Below are positions 44,713 through 56,703 of a stretch of DNA of 64,000 nt, in pieces. The stretch is from Steromphala cineraria. Taxonomy: Eukaryota > Mollusca > Gastropoda > Trochida > Trochidae. The notes beneath the pieces were generated by a model that saw only the letters and a list, made by a program, of their open reading frames with translations, made no database searches and was not told the DNA's origin. Location: assembly GCA_916613615.1 (NCBI GenBank), contig OU744733.1:35379939-35443938 (forward strand). Reading direction: 5' to 3'. Both the position numbers and the translations under genes were made by a program. Every line of letters starts with the position of its first letter. Positions within the stretch are counted from its first letter, which is position 1.

Positions 44713-45512
44713 TAATTTCGCACCATATATGGAATGGAACGGCGGAGTGATATGAACCCTGATGATCCAATGAACGAGTAACACTGCGACAAGAAATAAT
44801 CCGAATTTGGAAAGAAACTGAATATTTATCATATTGGATTGTGTTCTGTAGATTAAGAGAACACGCTGCACAAATATGCTAAATGAAGCGCACACTATGA
44901 TAAAATCCCTAAACGCAAGGACGGGAGATCAGAGTTATCTGCCTTATGCATAACGTCGTGTCATGCTGGCCGCCGTTTGCAGGGGTATCTTCGTCAAAAT
45001 ACGGATAAACAACTGTGGTTGAGTGATATTTTTAATATATTATAACTGCCCTACCGTAACATTTTAAGCTCTTGTGTATACATCGTGAATATAAGGTTGT
45101 CTTTTTTACGCCATACCGTACCCAATATTAATCGTCATGTAAAATTTATCAAGCAACTGTAAATGCATTTCGTTCCGTTCGATCAGATCCATTTTTCAGT
45201 CTTACAATTGATCTAAAGCAAATGATAAGATGAATGTTTTTCACGTCAAAATATATTTCTTGGTTGATAAAATATGATTTAAGTTTCTTTGGTAATATAT
45301 ACTAAAGATTTATTAAATAACATTTGATTTGATGATGGATGGAGAATTAAAAAAGTTCCGGTGAATGTTCACACGACCTGAAAACGTTCACACAAGTACG
45401 AACGCTTTTTTTGTGAGTTCATGAGAAATGAATCGATGAAACTTCGATCACATGACCATGCCCTCGACCAATCAACGTTCGGAGATATGTGTAAACTTCA
45501 GAGTGTGAAATT
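44542..45512. mobile_element. ~970-bp insertion in the dyad satellite, headed by a palindrome
   Basis: Spacer sequence GCAACTTTATT breaks at 44541 and the satellite resumes at about 45513 with ACAATATGTCTCGTTTTAGC. The insert starts with a 171-bp palindrome (44542-44712). TTATT occurs at both junctions and may be a 5-bp target duplication. The rest has no recognisable coding sequence. The superfamily is not identified. Confidence 0.6.
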
Positions 45513-47700
45513 ATTACAATATGTCTCGTTTTAGCTGGCGTTAAGGGAAGAATTATGACGCATGTGCATGAAAAGTATTAATACATGGACTTGAGGGATT
45601 TGTCCCCATGATCCACTATGATGCACGTGCATGAAAAATATAAATGTACCTGAAGGATAATACCTCTGCTCCACTATGATGCACGTGCATAAAAAGTATA
45701 AATACATTGACCTGAGTGATTGTTCCCAATGATCCACTATGTTTGCACGTGCATGAAAAATATAAACAGACCTGAATCAAATCAATGTTTCTGAACTGCA
45801 ACTTTATTGAAATATGTCTCGTTTTAACTGTCGTTAAGGGGAGAATTATGATGCGCGTGCATGAAAAATATAAATGTACCTGAAGGATAATAACTTATGC
45901 TCCATTATGATGCACGTTCATGAAAATTATAAATACATGGACCTGAGGGATTGTTTCCCATAATCCACAATGAGTGCACGTGCATGAAAAATATAAATGG
46001 ACCTGAATCAAATCAATGTTTCTGAAATGCAACTTTATTAAAATATGTCTCGATTAAGCTGGCGTTAAGGGGAGAATTAGGATGCGCGTGCATGAAAATG
46101 TAAATGTACCTGAAGGATAATACCTCTGCTCCACTATGACGCACGTGCATGAAAAGTATAAATACATGGACCTGAGGGATTGTCCCCATGATCCACTATG
46201 TTTGCACGTGCATGAAAAATATAAATGTACCTGAAGGATAATACCTCTGCTCCACTATGATGCACGTGCATAAAAAGTATAAATACATTGACCTGAGTGA
46301 TTGTTCCCAATGATCCACTATGTTTGCACGTGCATGAAAAATATAAACAGACCTGAATCAAATCAATGTTTCTGAACTGCAACTTTATTGAAATATGTCT
46401 CGTTTTAACTGTCGTTAAGGGGAGAATTATGATGCGCGTGCATGAAAAATATAAATGTACCTGAAGGATAATAACTTATGCTCCATTATGATGCACGTTC
46501 ATGAAAATTATAAATACATGGACCTGAGGGATTGTTTCCCATAATCCACAATGAGTGCACGTGCATGAAAAATATAAATGGACCTGAATCAAATCAATGT
46601 TTCTGAAATGCAACTTTATTAAAATATGTCTCGATCAAGCTGGCGTTAAGGGGAGAATTAGGATGCGCGTGCATGAAAATGTAAATGTACCTGAAGGATA
46701 ATACCTCTGCTCCACTATGACGCACGTGCATGAAAAGTATAAATACATGGACCTGAGGGATTGTCCCCATGATCCACTATGTTTGCACGTGCATGAAAAA
46801 TATAAATGTACCTGAAGGATAATACCTCTGCTCCACTATGACGCACGTGCATGAAAAGTATAAATACATGGACCTGAGGGATTGTCCCCATGATCCACTA
46901 TGTTTGCACGTGCATGAAAAATATAAATGTACCTGAAGGATAATACCCCTGCTCCACTATGATGCACGTGCATGAAAAGTATAAATACATGGACCTGAGG
47001 GATTGTCCCCCATAATCCACTATGTTTGCGCGTACATGAAAAATATAAATGGACCTGAATCAAATCAATGTTTCTGAACTGCAACTTTATTGCAACATGT
47101 CTCGTTTTAACTGTCGTTAAGGGGAGAATTATGATGAGCGTGCATGAAAAATATAAATGTACCTGAAGGATAATACCCCTGCTCCACTATGATGCACGTG
47201 CATGAAAGGATAAATACATGGACCTGAGGGATTGTCCCCCATAATCCACTATGTTTGCGCGTACATAGAAATAGAAATGGACCTGAATCAAATCAATGTT
47301 GCTGAACTGCAACTTTATTGAAATATGTCCCGTTTTAACTGTCGTTAAGGGGAGAATTATGATGCGCGTGCATGAAAAATATAAATGTACCTGAAGGATA
47401 ATACCTCTGCTCCACTATGACGCACGTGCATGAAAAATATAAATGTACCTGAAGGATAATACCTCTGCTCCACTATGATGCACGTGCATGAAAAATATAA
47501 ATGTACCTGAAGGATAATACCTCTGCTCCACTATGATGCACGTGCATGAAAAGTATAAATGGACCTGAAGGAAAATACCTCTGCTCCACTATGATGCGCG
47601 TGCATGAGAGTATTAATACATGGACCTGAGGGATTGTTCCCATGATCCACTACGATGCACTTGTGCAGTATATGAAACAACTTAGCGATGCATGAAGTAT
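45513..47700 (+). repeat. Satellite with TGCACGTGCA dyads, right block with 581-bp higher-order repeat
   Basis: Same units as the left block. The segment around 45800 and that around 46381 are nearly identical over about 580 bases, which defines a higher-order unit of 581 bp (several ~70-bp units plus two spacers). Further on (46830-47660) the order of units changes and the AAATATAAATGTACCTGAAG type is amplified. The array fades out at about 47660-47700. Confidence 0.93.
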
Positions 47701-49793
47701 ATATCTTGGCCAAAGCAATCATTCAATGAATCTAGACCAAAGAGCACTATTCAAGCATATCGAATACCCTAAAGTGTCGAGTGGCTGTTCCCCTCTTTAA
47801 TCAATAAGTGTACACGTATTGTAATGGTGGTATCTGACCCCGGTTTATGATATAAACCCAATACTCCACGTTGGTCGAAATGTGCAATGTCAGCGTTTTT
47901 AATATGAGTGCCCTTATTGATGTGTATATAGGAGTTATATCTAGGGTTGACTTTGAAAGACGTGCTAAAAGACTGACATAACAATAACAATTTCGTAAAA
48001 TTACATCATTGTATTTAAAAAACAGCTGCTATTTGTATAGATCAATTTCAAAAGAAAAAGAAAAGTAAAGAAATTACAAAATGCTTTTTATCTATAAAAA
48101 TACTTTTTTTTTATAATCATTAAGATTTGGAAGGTTTCTGTCCCTAGAATATCACATTACCAAAAACGTTGTATAACCAATTTCATATATAAAAAATAAG
48201 TTCATTCAGAAATTAATTTCATCAGTTTCTTTTCATAACAAGAGAAATTGATAACTATTTAATCCCAAGCCTTAGTATGATGACATCTATTGCATTCCCA
48301 GCCCTACTGTGATGACACAAGCTGACTGAAAGTATAACAGGTTCTGTGATTGATGGGATAGAAAGTGACGTAATGACTTAAGAATATTACGTTGTGGCGT
48401 TACAGTGTTATTCAGCAAATCAATCATTATTAGAGGTATCGAGTTCATGCAGTCCATTATTTTACCAGTCAAAATCAGCTCACAGAATAGCGAACAAATG
48501 TTGATCAGTAGTTGTAGTTTTACCTTTAAAAAACCTGCTTTTATTTTCAGGGAAATCAGTGTTAATATCATGTTTTGCAATATGATTGTTTCCTTATCTC
48601 ACTTGTCACATGGAACTGGTGTATAATGGGAATCACTCCTGATATAGAGTCTAAACTTTACACTACTTTATAGCTAACGGTGAGAAATAACTAATTGGTT
48701 GATAACATATGAGTGTATTCACAAATAATTCATCATTAAAGTTATCGGTTAATACATTATGACGCAGTAATGCGTTCCACACCGTAGCTCTGAGAAATCG
48801 TTAAATCTTGAAAAATGAAATGTTAAACTAAATAACAAATTTGAAATCAAGTGTGAAATAATCCCGTAATAATCATTTGTAGGTGTAAGTTTGGAAAGTC
48901 CTTCTGAAGTTCGTTTCCACCAAAAATATACCGATGGGACTGTCCCTTTAAATAGCAAGGTCCTGCTAGAGAACGGTCCTGTTGTGGCTTCTAAGTGAAT
49001 AATTGCAGAGCTTTTCAATGTCTTATCTTATACGAAATATGCGCATAATTCCACAATTAGTTCCATCCCTTGATTGGAGTGGTTAATTTCATAACACGAA
49101 GCACGTTATTTACGTGTATAGTTCAAACGTGTTGCATGTTTTTTCGTGATGCGGTTCATGAAAACACCACATATACACTTGAAAATCGATATTATAAACT
49201 AGGAGGTAGTATATTTTAGAAATGCAACTATGTTATACTAGTATAGTGTATTATAATCTATAACGGATCATTCGTTCTCGTTGAAAAGTTTGCTGATGAA
49301 TTTATTTGGATTTAATAAGATCAAAAGTCAACCAAAAATGCATTTTTTTTAAAGCGACACAAAACTTCAAATTCGTCAGAGAGAATAGGATGGTTTAGCC
49401 TTGATTCATTTAACAGTTTGTGGTCATTATGTTTGACATCGTCCCGTTGTTATCTTTACTGTTGTCATTTCAAGGCTTATTTACCATGGGGACGTTCCTG
49501 TAATCATTCACAACACGGAAGTAACCAATTGGTACCAAAATATTTATTACCTTATGGACACATAAAGTGATAATTGCAAAAATCATGAATACCAAATTTG
49601 CTATTTCTTTCCATGTCTTGGTTATCTTATAAAACCAAGTAATTTTTCCTGATAAGTATCGTTTCATTTTGAAATTTAAATTGTTCCATGAACAAAAATA
49701 ATAAACTTTATTTCAGTGAACAAAATTTATGAATTTCAATAAGCAGATTGAGAGATAATTTGTGTTTTTGATATACGTGATAATGACAATTTG
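47701..49793. other. Gene-free stretch
   Basis: No supported exon. GGGACTGTCCCTTTAAATAG near 48935 looks like the end of another short transposon, similar to 1300-1320. Open frames of 65-97 codons here show no domain or splice support. Confidence 0.35.
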
Positions 49794-49936
49794 CTCTCTC
49801 TCTGTGTGTCTCTCTCTCTGTCTCTCTGTCTCTCTCTCTCTGTGTCTCTCTCTCTCTGTGTCTCTCTCTCTGTCTCTCTGTCTCTCTCTCTCTCTGTCTC
49901 TCTCTCCCTCTCGCTCTCTCTCTGTCTCTCTCTCTG

Positions 49937-49977
<41 letters not shown>

Positions 49978-50094
49978 GTCTCTCTCTCTCTCTGTCTCTC
50001 TCTCTCTGTGTCTCTCTCTCTGTCTCTCTGTCTCTCTCTCTCTCTGTCTCTCTCTCCCTCTCGCTCTCTCTCTGTCTCTCTCTCTGTCTCTCTG

Positions 50095-50172
<78 letters not shown>

Positions 50173-50173
50173 A
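49794..50173 (+). repeat. (TCTCTG)n microsatellite with a 150-bp internal duplication
   Basis: About 380 bases of TC-rich repeat. The rare interruption CCCTCTCGCTCTC occurs at 49907 and 50057, and GTGTCTCTCTCTCTG 150 bases apart as well, so a ~150-bp block was duplicated. All overlapping open frames are artefacts. Confidence 0.96.
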
Positions 50174-51341
50174 TCAACCTTCATCAAGAATAACGATTCA
50201 GAAAGGCACGAGTTGGACTTGTTGACAATTTTGAATATTATCCTCATCCGGTAAGATAAACATTTCATGACTAAACTTGAGTTTTGTTTGAGTTTGTATC
50301 CAGTCATATTGATTCACCATGACGTGTATCTTCTGTTGATGGAACGGTCTCAGGATTTGCTTCTAGTGTTAAACTGTTAATTGTTAACCATTCCATATTG
50401 GAATAACGTAGAAACAACATAATGAATTAAAAATGCATACCATCGTGATTAATTACTTACATCACGAGAGGGAGCAGTGAAACATAGAGGAATAAATGTC
50501 AGATTATATATAAATATATATTATGGATGTAAAAGTATTTTGATAATAATGAAATAAAATTGCGTACCATGATTAGCTACTTACATTCACCATAGGAGCT
50601 GTAAATATGCTATACAAAAGGAATTAATTTAATATTAAATATGAAAATATATTAAAGGTAAACCTAGTTATAATGCCACTATTTGTCCAAAAGAAAATAT
50701 GGCACTGTATCCGGTTGACGTTCCATATAGGTAAGGCATTTAGAAACATGTTGGCAACAAAGCCACTACTGAAAGAAGTGATGAACTTTGTCAATGTATG
50801 TGAGGCAAGTAGAACGTCACTCAAGTACTTCAAATACCAATCAAACAACATGCACGCAGTGTGCATTGATTTGAGTCATGTTTATTGCTTTGGGGTCCAG
50901 AGACCCCAAAGTTATGTAACATTTGATATTGAAAACTAATGGCAGAAGGTTCTCTCTATAATACTCTTGGAAACTTCAAAGAGAAGTTTCAGCCAATGAT
51001 TTTTGTCTTAAGCATATTCTGGTATTTCGACGACCAATGGACAGAGCTGTTGCAATTTTATACCCACGTGACCATGTGGGTGGTACGAAATAATTGGCAA
51101 GCTTTAATTCGGAAACTGATTATTATAATAATGTTATGATGTAAAATATATCGTAAATTTTCAAAAATATATGGATGAGCGTTTACACCCTTAAAAAATA
51201 TCAATTTTGCATGTGCATGTGAGCTGTTTTGTAGTTATTCGGTGTATTTTTTTGCATTCCACATTCGGAAACGACATTCCATTTTTGTATCAACTAGGAA
51301 TTCGGTTCCTTTAATTTTACGCTAACGCTAAATGTCCCGCC
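50174..51341. other. No gene recognised
   Basis: A near-duplicated ~110-bp stretch (AAAAATGCATACCAT.GTGATTA.TTACTTACAT, about 50430 and 50555) is present. A hairpin TTTGGGGTCcagaGACCCCAAA lies at 50889-50911. Open frames of 66-88 codons at 50673-51139 could be the upstream remains of the retrotransposon at 51342 but show no motif I can name. Confidence 0.3.
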
Positions 51342-51835
51342 TTGTCAATGACTGATCGTTCACTCAATGCAATTTCAAAACATAACGTTATGGGTGATTT
51401 GTTTACGATTAAAGGTGTCTTTCGAAGAAAGTATCGACACTTTCGACAGGGTCTAAAATATGATAAATTATCACCCAAAACTGTGTTTCACAGGAGATAT
51501 CGCTTTGAAAGTTGTAATTTTTCAGAAGAAAGAAACATTGTACTTGAATCACTCCCACCATGTGAGGTGTTAGATATTTCTAAAGATGATGTGTTAACGG
51601 CTTATGCTAAGATAAATTCACATAAAGCCTGTGGACCTGATAATTTGCTAGGTGTAGTTCTAAAAGAGTGCAGAGTGCAAGTTGCAACTGGCTGATATTT
51701 TCCAAACGTTTTGTCAATTATCATTAAGTTTTCATCATGTTCCCACTCTTTGGAAAACATAAAAATTATCCCATTGCCAAAAAAGAAAAACAAGCCTCGG
51801 ATATTTGTTACTTTTATCAACTTGTGTTGATATAT
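51342..51835 (+). pseudogene. Degenerate non-LTR reverse transcriptase fragment
   Basis: Similarity is to the start of the reverse-transcriptase domain of CR1/jockey-like elements. In frame 1 (51342-51692): LPPCEVLDISKDDVLTAYAK, then INSHKACGPDNLLGVVLKEC, the usual 'K..GPD.I....LK.C' motif. The frame then breaks: QLADIFQTFCQLSLSFHHVP continues in a second frame from about 51683, and KIIPLPKKKNKPR in a third from about 51764. At least two frameshifts, so non-functional. The YxDD catalytic part is missing. Whether it belongs to the same family as 27877-28432 cannot be told. Confidence 0.82.
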
Positions 51836-53129
51836 TTGATATCAGAAGACACATGGGTGAGATTCTCTATATATTCTTTAATGTCATCCTATAATATAAT
51901 GAAAATAATGATCTTGTAGCTGAGATCTTTTCTAAAACTTTTAGCAACTTTCGGCTGTAATACGATCAACACTCACTTAAGGATAATTATTCTTGCAACA
52001 TGTAATTAACCTGAAAGTCAATGGGAAATTCGTCCGGTTTAAACTAAATTTGCGGGTATTGGAAAACAATGTATCCCGAAAAGTTTACTAGCGCAACAAT
52101 TTCTCTATTAATTAATCACTGACTCTTGTATTAAACTCACCGTCAGCTATCTTTTAAACTTAAAGGAACATAGATTTGAATTGCCATATTAATGTTTAGA
52201 AATTTTATATCATAACAATTTATATCATAATTGAGATAGGAGACGTATCTATCATTGGGTGGAATTTAAGCGGAACGAACGAGATGTTATACTATGTACA
52301 TAGTGTACTGATAACTATCACAACAAAGAGCAAAAAATATGCGTCTCCGATTTGAACAATTTATTCAAGTAAAAGACCCCGTCCCCGTCCCCGTCCTCCC
52401 TAACCTAAATCTCCTGGTTCTATATAGTGATACATAACCGGGTGCCCCAAAGCTTGCCTTTTTAAAGGCTTTTCTTGTTATCTAATAAGTTTATACATCA
52501 TCCTCAATAGTGTGGTTTCATTGACATTGTAGTCAGGGAAAATTGACCTTTGTCCCAAAAGGCATCGGCAAATGGCACTATATCCAGTTTGGCATTATAA
52601 CCAGTGATATATAATGTGGGAAATCTGGAAGAAACATGGCATTACTTCTAGTATGGTATCCTATATATCCAGGATTTATTGGACATATAAAAGTATTTTC
52701 AGCACATTTTTTTTGGTCGGTTTATGACAATATTATTTACACTGATTCTCTTGACATGATGTTTACCTTTTATCACACTAGTGACAGTCTTAAGGAGCGA
52801 AGAGCTTATCGTACCCGAGTGACTGCCATTTAACAATAAGAATCCAGTGTGATTTATATGCATGTCCTCCATTGAACCTTCCACTGGCAGGAGACAAGTT
52901 TACCGTATTTGCTTCAATTAACGTCCGGTTGATGATCGTTAAATTGAGATACACAAGCCTTACATTAAAAGATAAATGTGAAAACAATGAATACTTTGTG
53001 TCAATTTGAAACACATTTAATTTAACGTTATAGGCGTTATCGTGATAATCAGATATAGTTTCGTTTTTGATTTTTTGGACGAGCTTCTTTGTAAAGGTTA
53101 ATATCCGAGTAATTCACCAATCCTTAACA
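51836..53129. other. Gene-free stretch
   Basis: No supported exon or array. A CCCCGT triplication lies at 52377-52396. Confidence 0.35.
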
Positions 53130-53985
53130 TAATGCCAATCTTAAATTACACTCAAACTTTATTTTTGTACATGCATTATGTTTAACCGGAGTTTAAATGC
53201 ACTTGAATGTGATACAATTTTATATCAAGCGCAACTCCATTACTGAAATTTAATGGACTTGGAGATTAATAGGATGACGTCACAGAAGTAATGTAACAGC
53301 CTTGCTGCTTCATAAACATAACGTTGACGCTAGCCCCGTGCCAAATTAAATCTGTGACGTCATGGAAAATTGATACATTTTCATAATTCAGCTGTAAAAT
53401 AAATAAACGCCGGTCCCCAATCATTCTCTCCCCACAGAGGCAGATCAAGTCAGGAAAAGTTGATACAGCCTCTGTTCTATTACGTCGCAATCCGTGGGTT
53501 CCGGTAGTTTCCCCTAGCGGGCAAACTTTGCACCACAATCCATTTGAATTTCTTTATCAAATGACAACGCTTCTCGCATGGAAAGGGTGGTTCATATCAC
53601 AATGAATTTTCCATCATTTAGTAGCCAAAATTATGATTTAAGAACACAACGTCGTTGATTGCACAACTAACTTTGATTGCCTCCAATCAGGCGTCTCCCA
53701 TTCTATCCCACAAACTCGGCGTAATATAACAGAGGCTATATCAACATTTCTTGACTTGATCTGCCTCTGTGGGGAGAGAATGACATTTACTTAAACATCA
53801 CTAAAACTATGTATTTTTAAATGCATTATGGTTAACCAGAATAAAAATGAACTTTGATGTAATATCAATTTATAAGAAGCGCCACTTTCCATAGCTGAAA
53901 CGTGATGGACTTGGAGAATAATAGAATGACGCCACAGGAGTAATTTATAAGAATTTAACGCCGGTCCCCAAAACATTTGTCAGTG
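53130..53985 (+). repeat. Diverged direct duplication flanking a Mutator-like element
   Basis: The segment ~53155-53420 and the segment ~53807-53975 share TGCATTATG.TTAACC, TGATGGACTTGGAGA.TAATA, GATGACG.CACAG.AGTAAT and ACGCCGGTCCCCAA in the same order. The copy on the left contains an extra ~120 bases (53290-53400). Confidence 0.75.
53422..53782. mobile_element. CATTCTCTCCCC element, second long copy
   Basis: Inverted ends CATTCTCTCCCCACAGAGGC and GCCTCTGTGGGGAGAGAATG. The interior (TTGATTGCCTCCAATCAGG; AACAGAGGCT) matches 32925-33468 in reverse orientation but is shorter (361 bp). It sits between the two copies of a local duplication. No 9-bp target repeat is recognisable. Confidence 0.85.
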
Positions 53986-54255
53986 AAAACGTCTTATCAT
54001 TTATTTATAGAATTGATCAGGGGTAATACGGTATACCTGTGATTACATATGTCACCTTAGTCTCCTCGGGGATTAGTAGGTCGAGCTGGTTAGGTAATCG
54101 CGGATTGATAGTGTTACAGCAACACATTATCCGTGCATGATGTTGCTATGGAGGAATTGTTGTTGGCGTTGCTAAGCAAACTCTCAAAATCTCGTCGTAA
54201 TCTCGATTTCCTTCAGATTCTCTGATTAATTCAGAACCTGCCATTTCCGGTCAAA

Positions 54256-54297
54256 ATGGATGTTAAACCTTGGCTTTTTCTTCAGGCTGTGAGAGAG
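54256..54297 (+). CDS. Candidate first coding exon, 14 codons
   Basis: ATG in good context (TCAAAATGG) opens MDVKPWLFLQAVRE and meets the donor GAG|GTGAGG in phase 0. Upstream (54150-54255) is a leader with one short upstream frame (MEELLLALLSKLSKSR...) starting at about 54150. The peptide is not recognised. No following exon was found in the next several kb. Support is the donor, the context and clean reading frame only. Confidence 0.35.
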
Positions 54298-54845
54298 GTG
54301 AGGTCGTGATAATGAAAACAAATATTATATTTATAAGGAGATTCTTATTAAAATGAATAATTCATAATTTGATTATTATTATAATGATTTATTTAACGTG
54401 TGGTCAAGATAATGCCATTTAACTAGGCATTATCATTATAAACATGTGATTATATGTAAAATTTGAAAATATTCTCTCACAATGCCTTAGTTTAAGAAAG
54501 GTCATTTATTAAAAGAATGATGTCAAACTTTACATCTTTATATCAAAGAAGATAACAAACAAAACATTGATAATCTGTGATATACCCTCACGTAAGTTTA
54601 AAGTCTTTAATATCTAATATTTGGAATTTAAAAAAATCGAACAGTAATGCGAGTATTCAAGAAGTCAGAAATCAGAATTTACTAATTTAATACAAAGATT
54701 ATTAGTGACGTCAACGTTCACTGAAATCACATTTACAATCTACTTGGATACTAGATCTAGTTATGAAAGCTTTCAAACACTATCAAATTTATCTATCTGA
54801 CTAATGAAACCTGTCACTGTCCTGTTTTCGGTCGAATTTGGAACC

Positions 54846-55158
54846 TTAAGGGGCAGTAGCACGCTTTTGGACAATTTTACATATTCTATGTTGAACTGAT
54901 AATTGTACGTTGATGCTAAATATATTATTTTGATAGTGTCAAAAATATCATTACATTATTAGAGAACAAATTTTAAAGATTCACATAAAATCCATTGACG
55001 GCCATTTTGTATGAACACCTTTTATTCATTTTCTGGAATCCCGTGGTTGAACTTTACATATTATATTTGATTTATTAATGCTTCATTTAGATATCTTTCA
55101 ATTGGAACCTTTTATTTTCATTTTCCTGACATCACCATATATTCCCCCTAAAAACGTG
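54846..55158 (-). mobile_element. TTAA-MITE copy 9, truncated
   Basis: Left end CTTAAGGGGCAGTAGCACGC, body diverged and shortened. It stops at CCCCCTAAAAACGTG, lacking CTACTGCCCCTTTAA. Confidence 0.88.
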
Positions 55159-55317
55159 AACCGATAAGCCTTACTTGTTCTTGGCTTATGACCTCAGAAG
55201 CCAAAATTACACGCCCAAATCAGATTTAAATTTATAGTTGGTCAATAAACCATTTTATACCCAATATTCTCTTTCTGTCCGTATTAGCTGGTTACCCAAA
55301 ACTTATACAGTCTTATC

Positions 55318-55591
55318 TTAAAGGGGCAGTAGCACGTTTTAGGGGGGATATAAGGTGATGTCAGGAAAATAAAAATTAATGGTTCTAATTAAAGACAATG
55401 TATTTAAACAAAATGGAGCAGTAACAATTCAAATATATAACGTAAAGTTTAGCCATGCGATTTCCTTTTCTTACACAAAATGATTTAAAGGTGTTCACAC
55501 TGTCAAAATAATACATTAAGCATTAACTTACAATTATCAGTGAAAAGAATGAAATATAAAATTATCAAAAGACGGGCTACTGCCCCTTTAA
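55318..55591 (+). mobile_element. TTAA-MITE copy 10, internal deletion
   Basis: TTAA at 55318-55321 and 55588-55591 with normal ends. About 90 bases of the middle, including the ATGGCCGCC stretch, are missing. Confidence 0.92.
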
Positions 55592-56620
55592 AATATATAT
55601 GTTTATGGTTTATATACTAGTAATGCCAGAAGCCAAAATGACATGTCCCATTGAGATGCATGCTTATATCTCAATGACCCATGATACATTTCAAACCAAA
55701 TTTCGTCAAAGTGTCTGTATCAGATTGGTTTCCAAAACTTGCAGTCTTCAGTTCTTGTTCAAAGTGTAAAATCACACCTGTTCAGTGTTGCAACTCATCA
55801 AATATGTAAGTGAATGTCATGCAGATACTATAAGTTGATAATACGAGTTGTGACAGAACACATCAAATCCTACACTGAAAACCAGTTTTCATTAAAATTA
55901 AAAGGTATGAAATACCATTCATTCTATTTAAGGCTCCCTTTTCATATGGAATGTCGTTACTGACCTTGTCCTTTGCGATCTTTTATACAGCCATGCATAC
56001 GTCCCCCATACGTTATAGTAATACTGACCTTGTCAACTATACATTACTACATAAAGCTATACAAAGTATGCATCAACTTCTGTTCAAAATATTTTGATAG
56101 AATATTAATTGCAATAAAATTCACGTACCCGCTTGACAAATGTTCAATCGGAAATCATCGACCCGGGTCCAAAATAATGGTCGTCTATGCATCTCTCAAT
56201 GAATCAAACGGTCTGAACGTGTGGGTGTGCGTGTGGGTGTATTTCGAAAACCATTAAAGAGTGTTGTGAGCTGTGTCAGTAATTGAAGTGCCATTACTTC
56301 CGGTTAAAGCTGAAAAGCTTTAATTGTTATTGATAAATAGCGCCGTCTCGAATGATTGAATTTGTTCAATGTAGATTTCATCCATCAAGTACTGTGGGTA
56401 AATGATCGGCCATCAAAACAAATTATTCTGTTAGTGTTTACGTACATGAATAAGAGAAGAGAGTGTTAATGATAAAGTGTATAGTGGTTTTGCAAAAACA
56501 CCGTTCAGAGTGTATCACTTTTATATTTCGGTCATCAAAACAAGTTGTTTATGAATTATATAGAAGTGACATTCCTTAAGAATAAAGTGAATTTACATAA
56601 GTGACGATAAGAAAGAGGGG
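55592..56620. other. Gene-free stretch
   Basis: No supported exon. A 94-codon frame at 55973-56257 has no recognisable feature. Confidence 0.35.
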
Positions 56621-56623
56621 ATC

Positions 56624-56703
56624 TTTATAAAACCAGCACCTAAAAAGTCAGCCATACAGTCACATCGCTGACAACAGAATGCTACTCGATTCTTGATGTA
56701 AGT
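56624..56703 (+). promoter_or_regulatory. Candidate TATA promoter and non-coding first exon
   Basis: TTTATAAAA at 56624-56632, initiator-like TCAGCC or TCACAT about 25-37 bases on, and a strong donor GAT|GTAAGTAA at 56698. The only ATG in between hits a stop after five codons, so the exon would be untranslated. Confidence 0.4.

Noticed and set aside
43560..47700. CRISPR-like appearance of short regular repeats
   Set aside because: The supposed spacers are themselves repeated, unit length varies, there are no cas genes, and the context is eukaryotic. It is a satellite.
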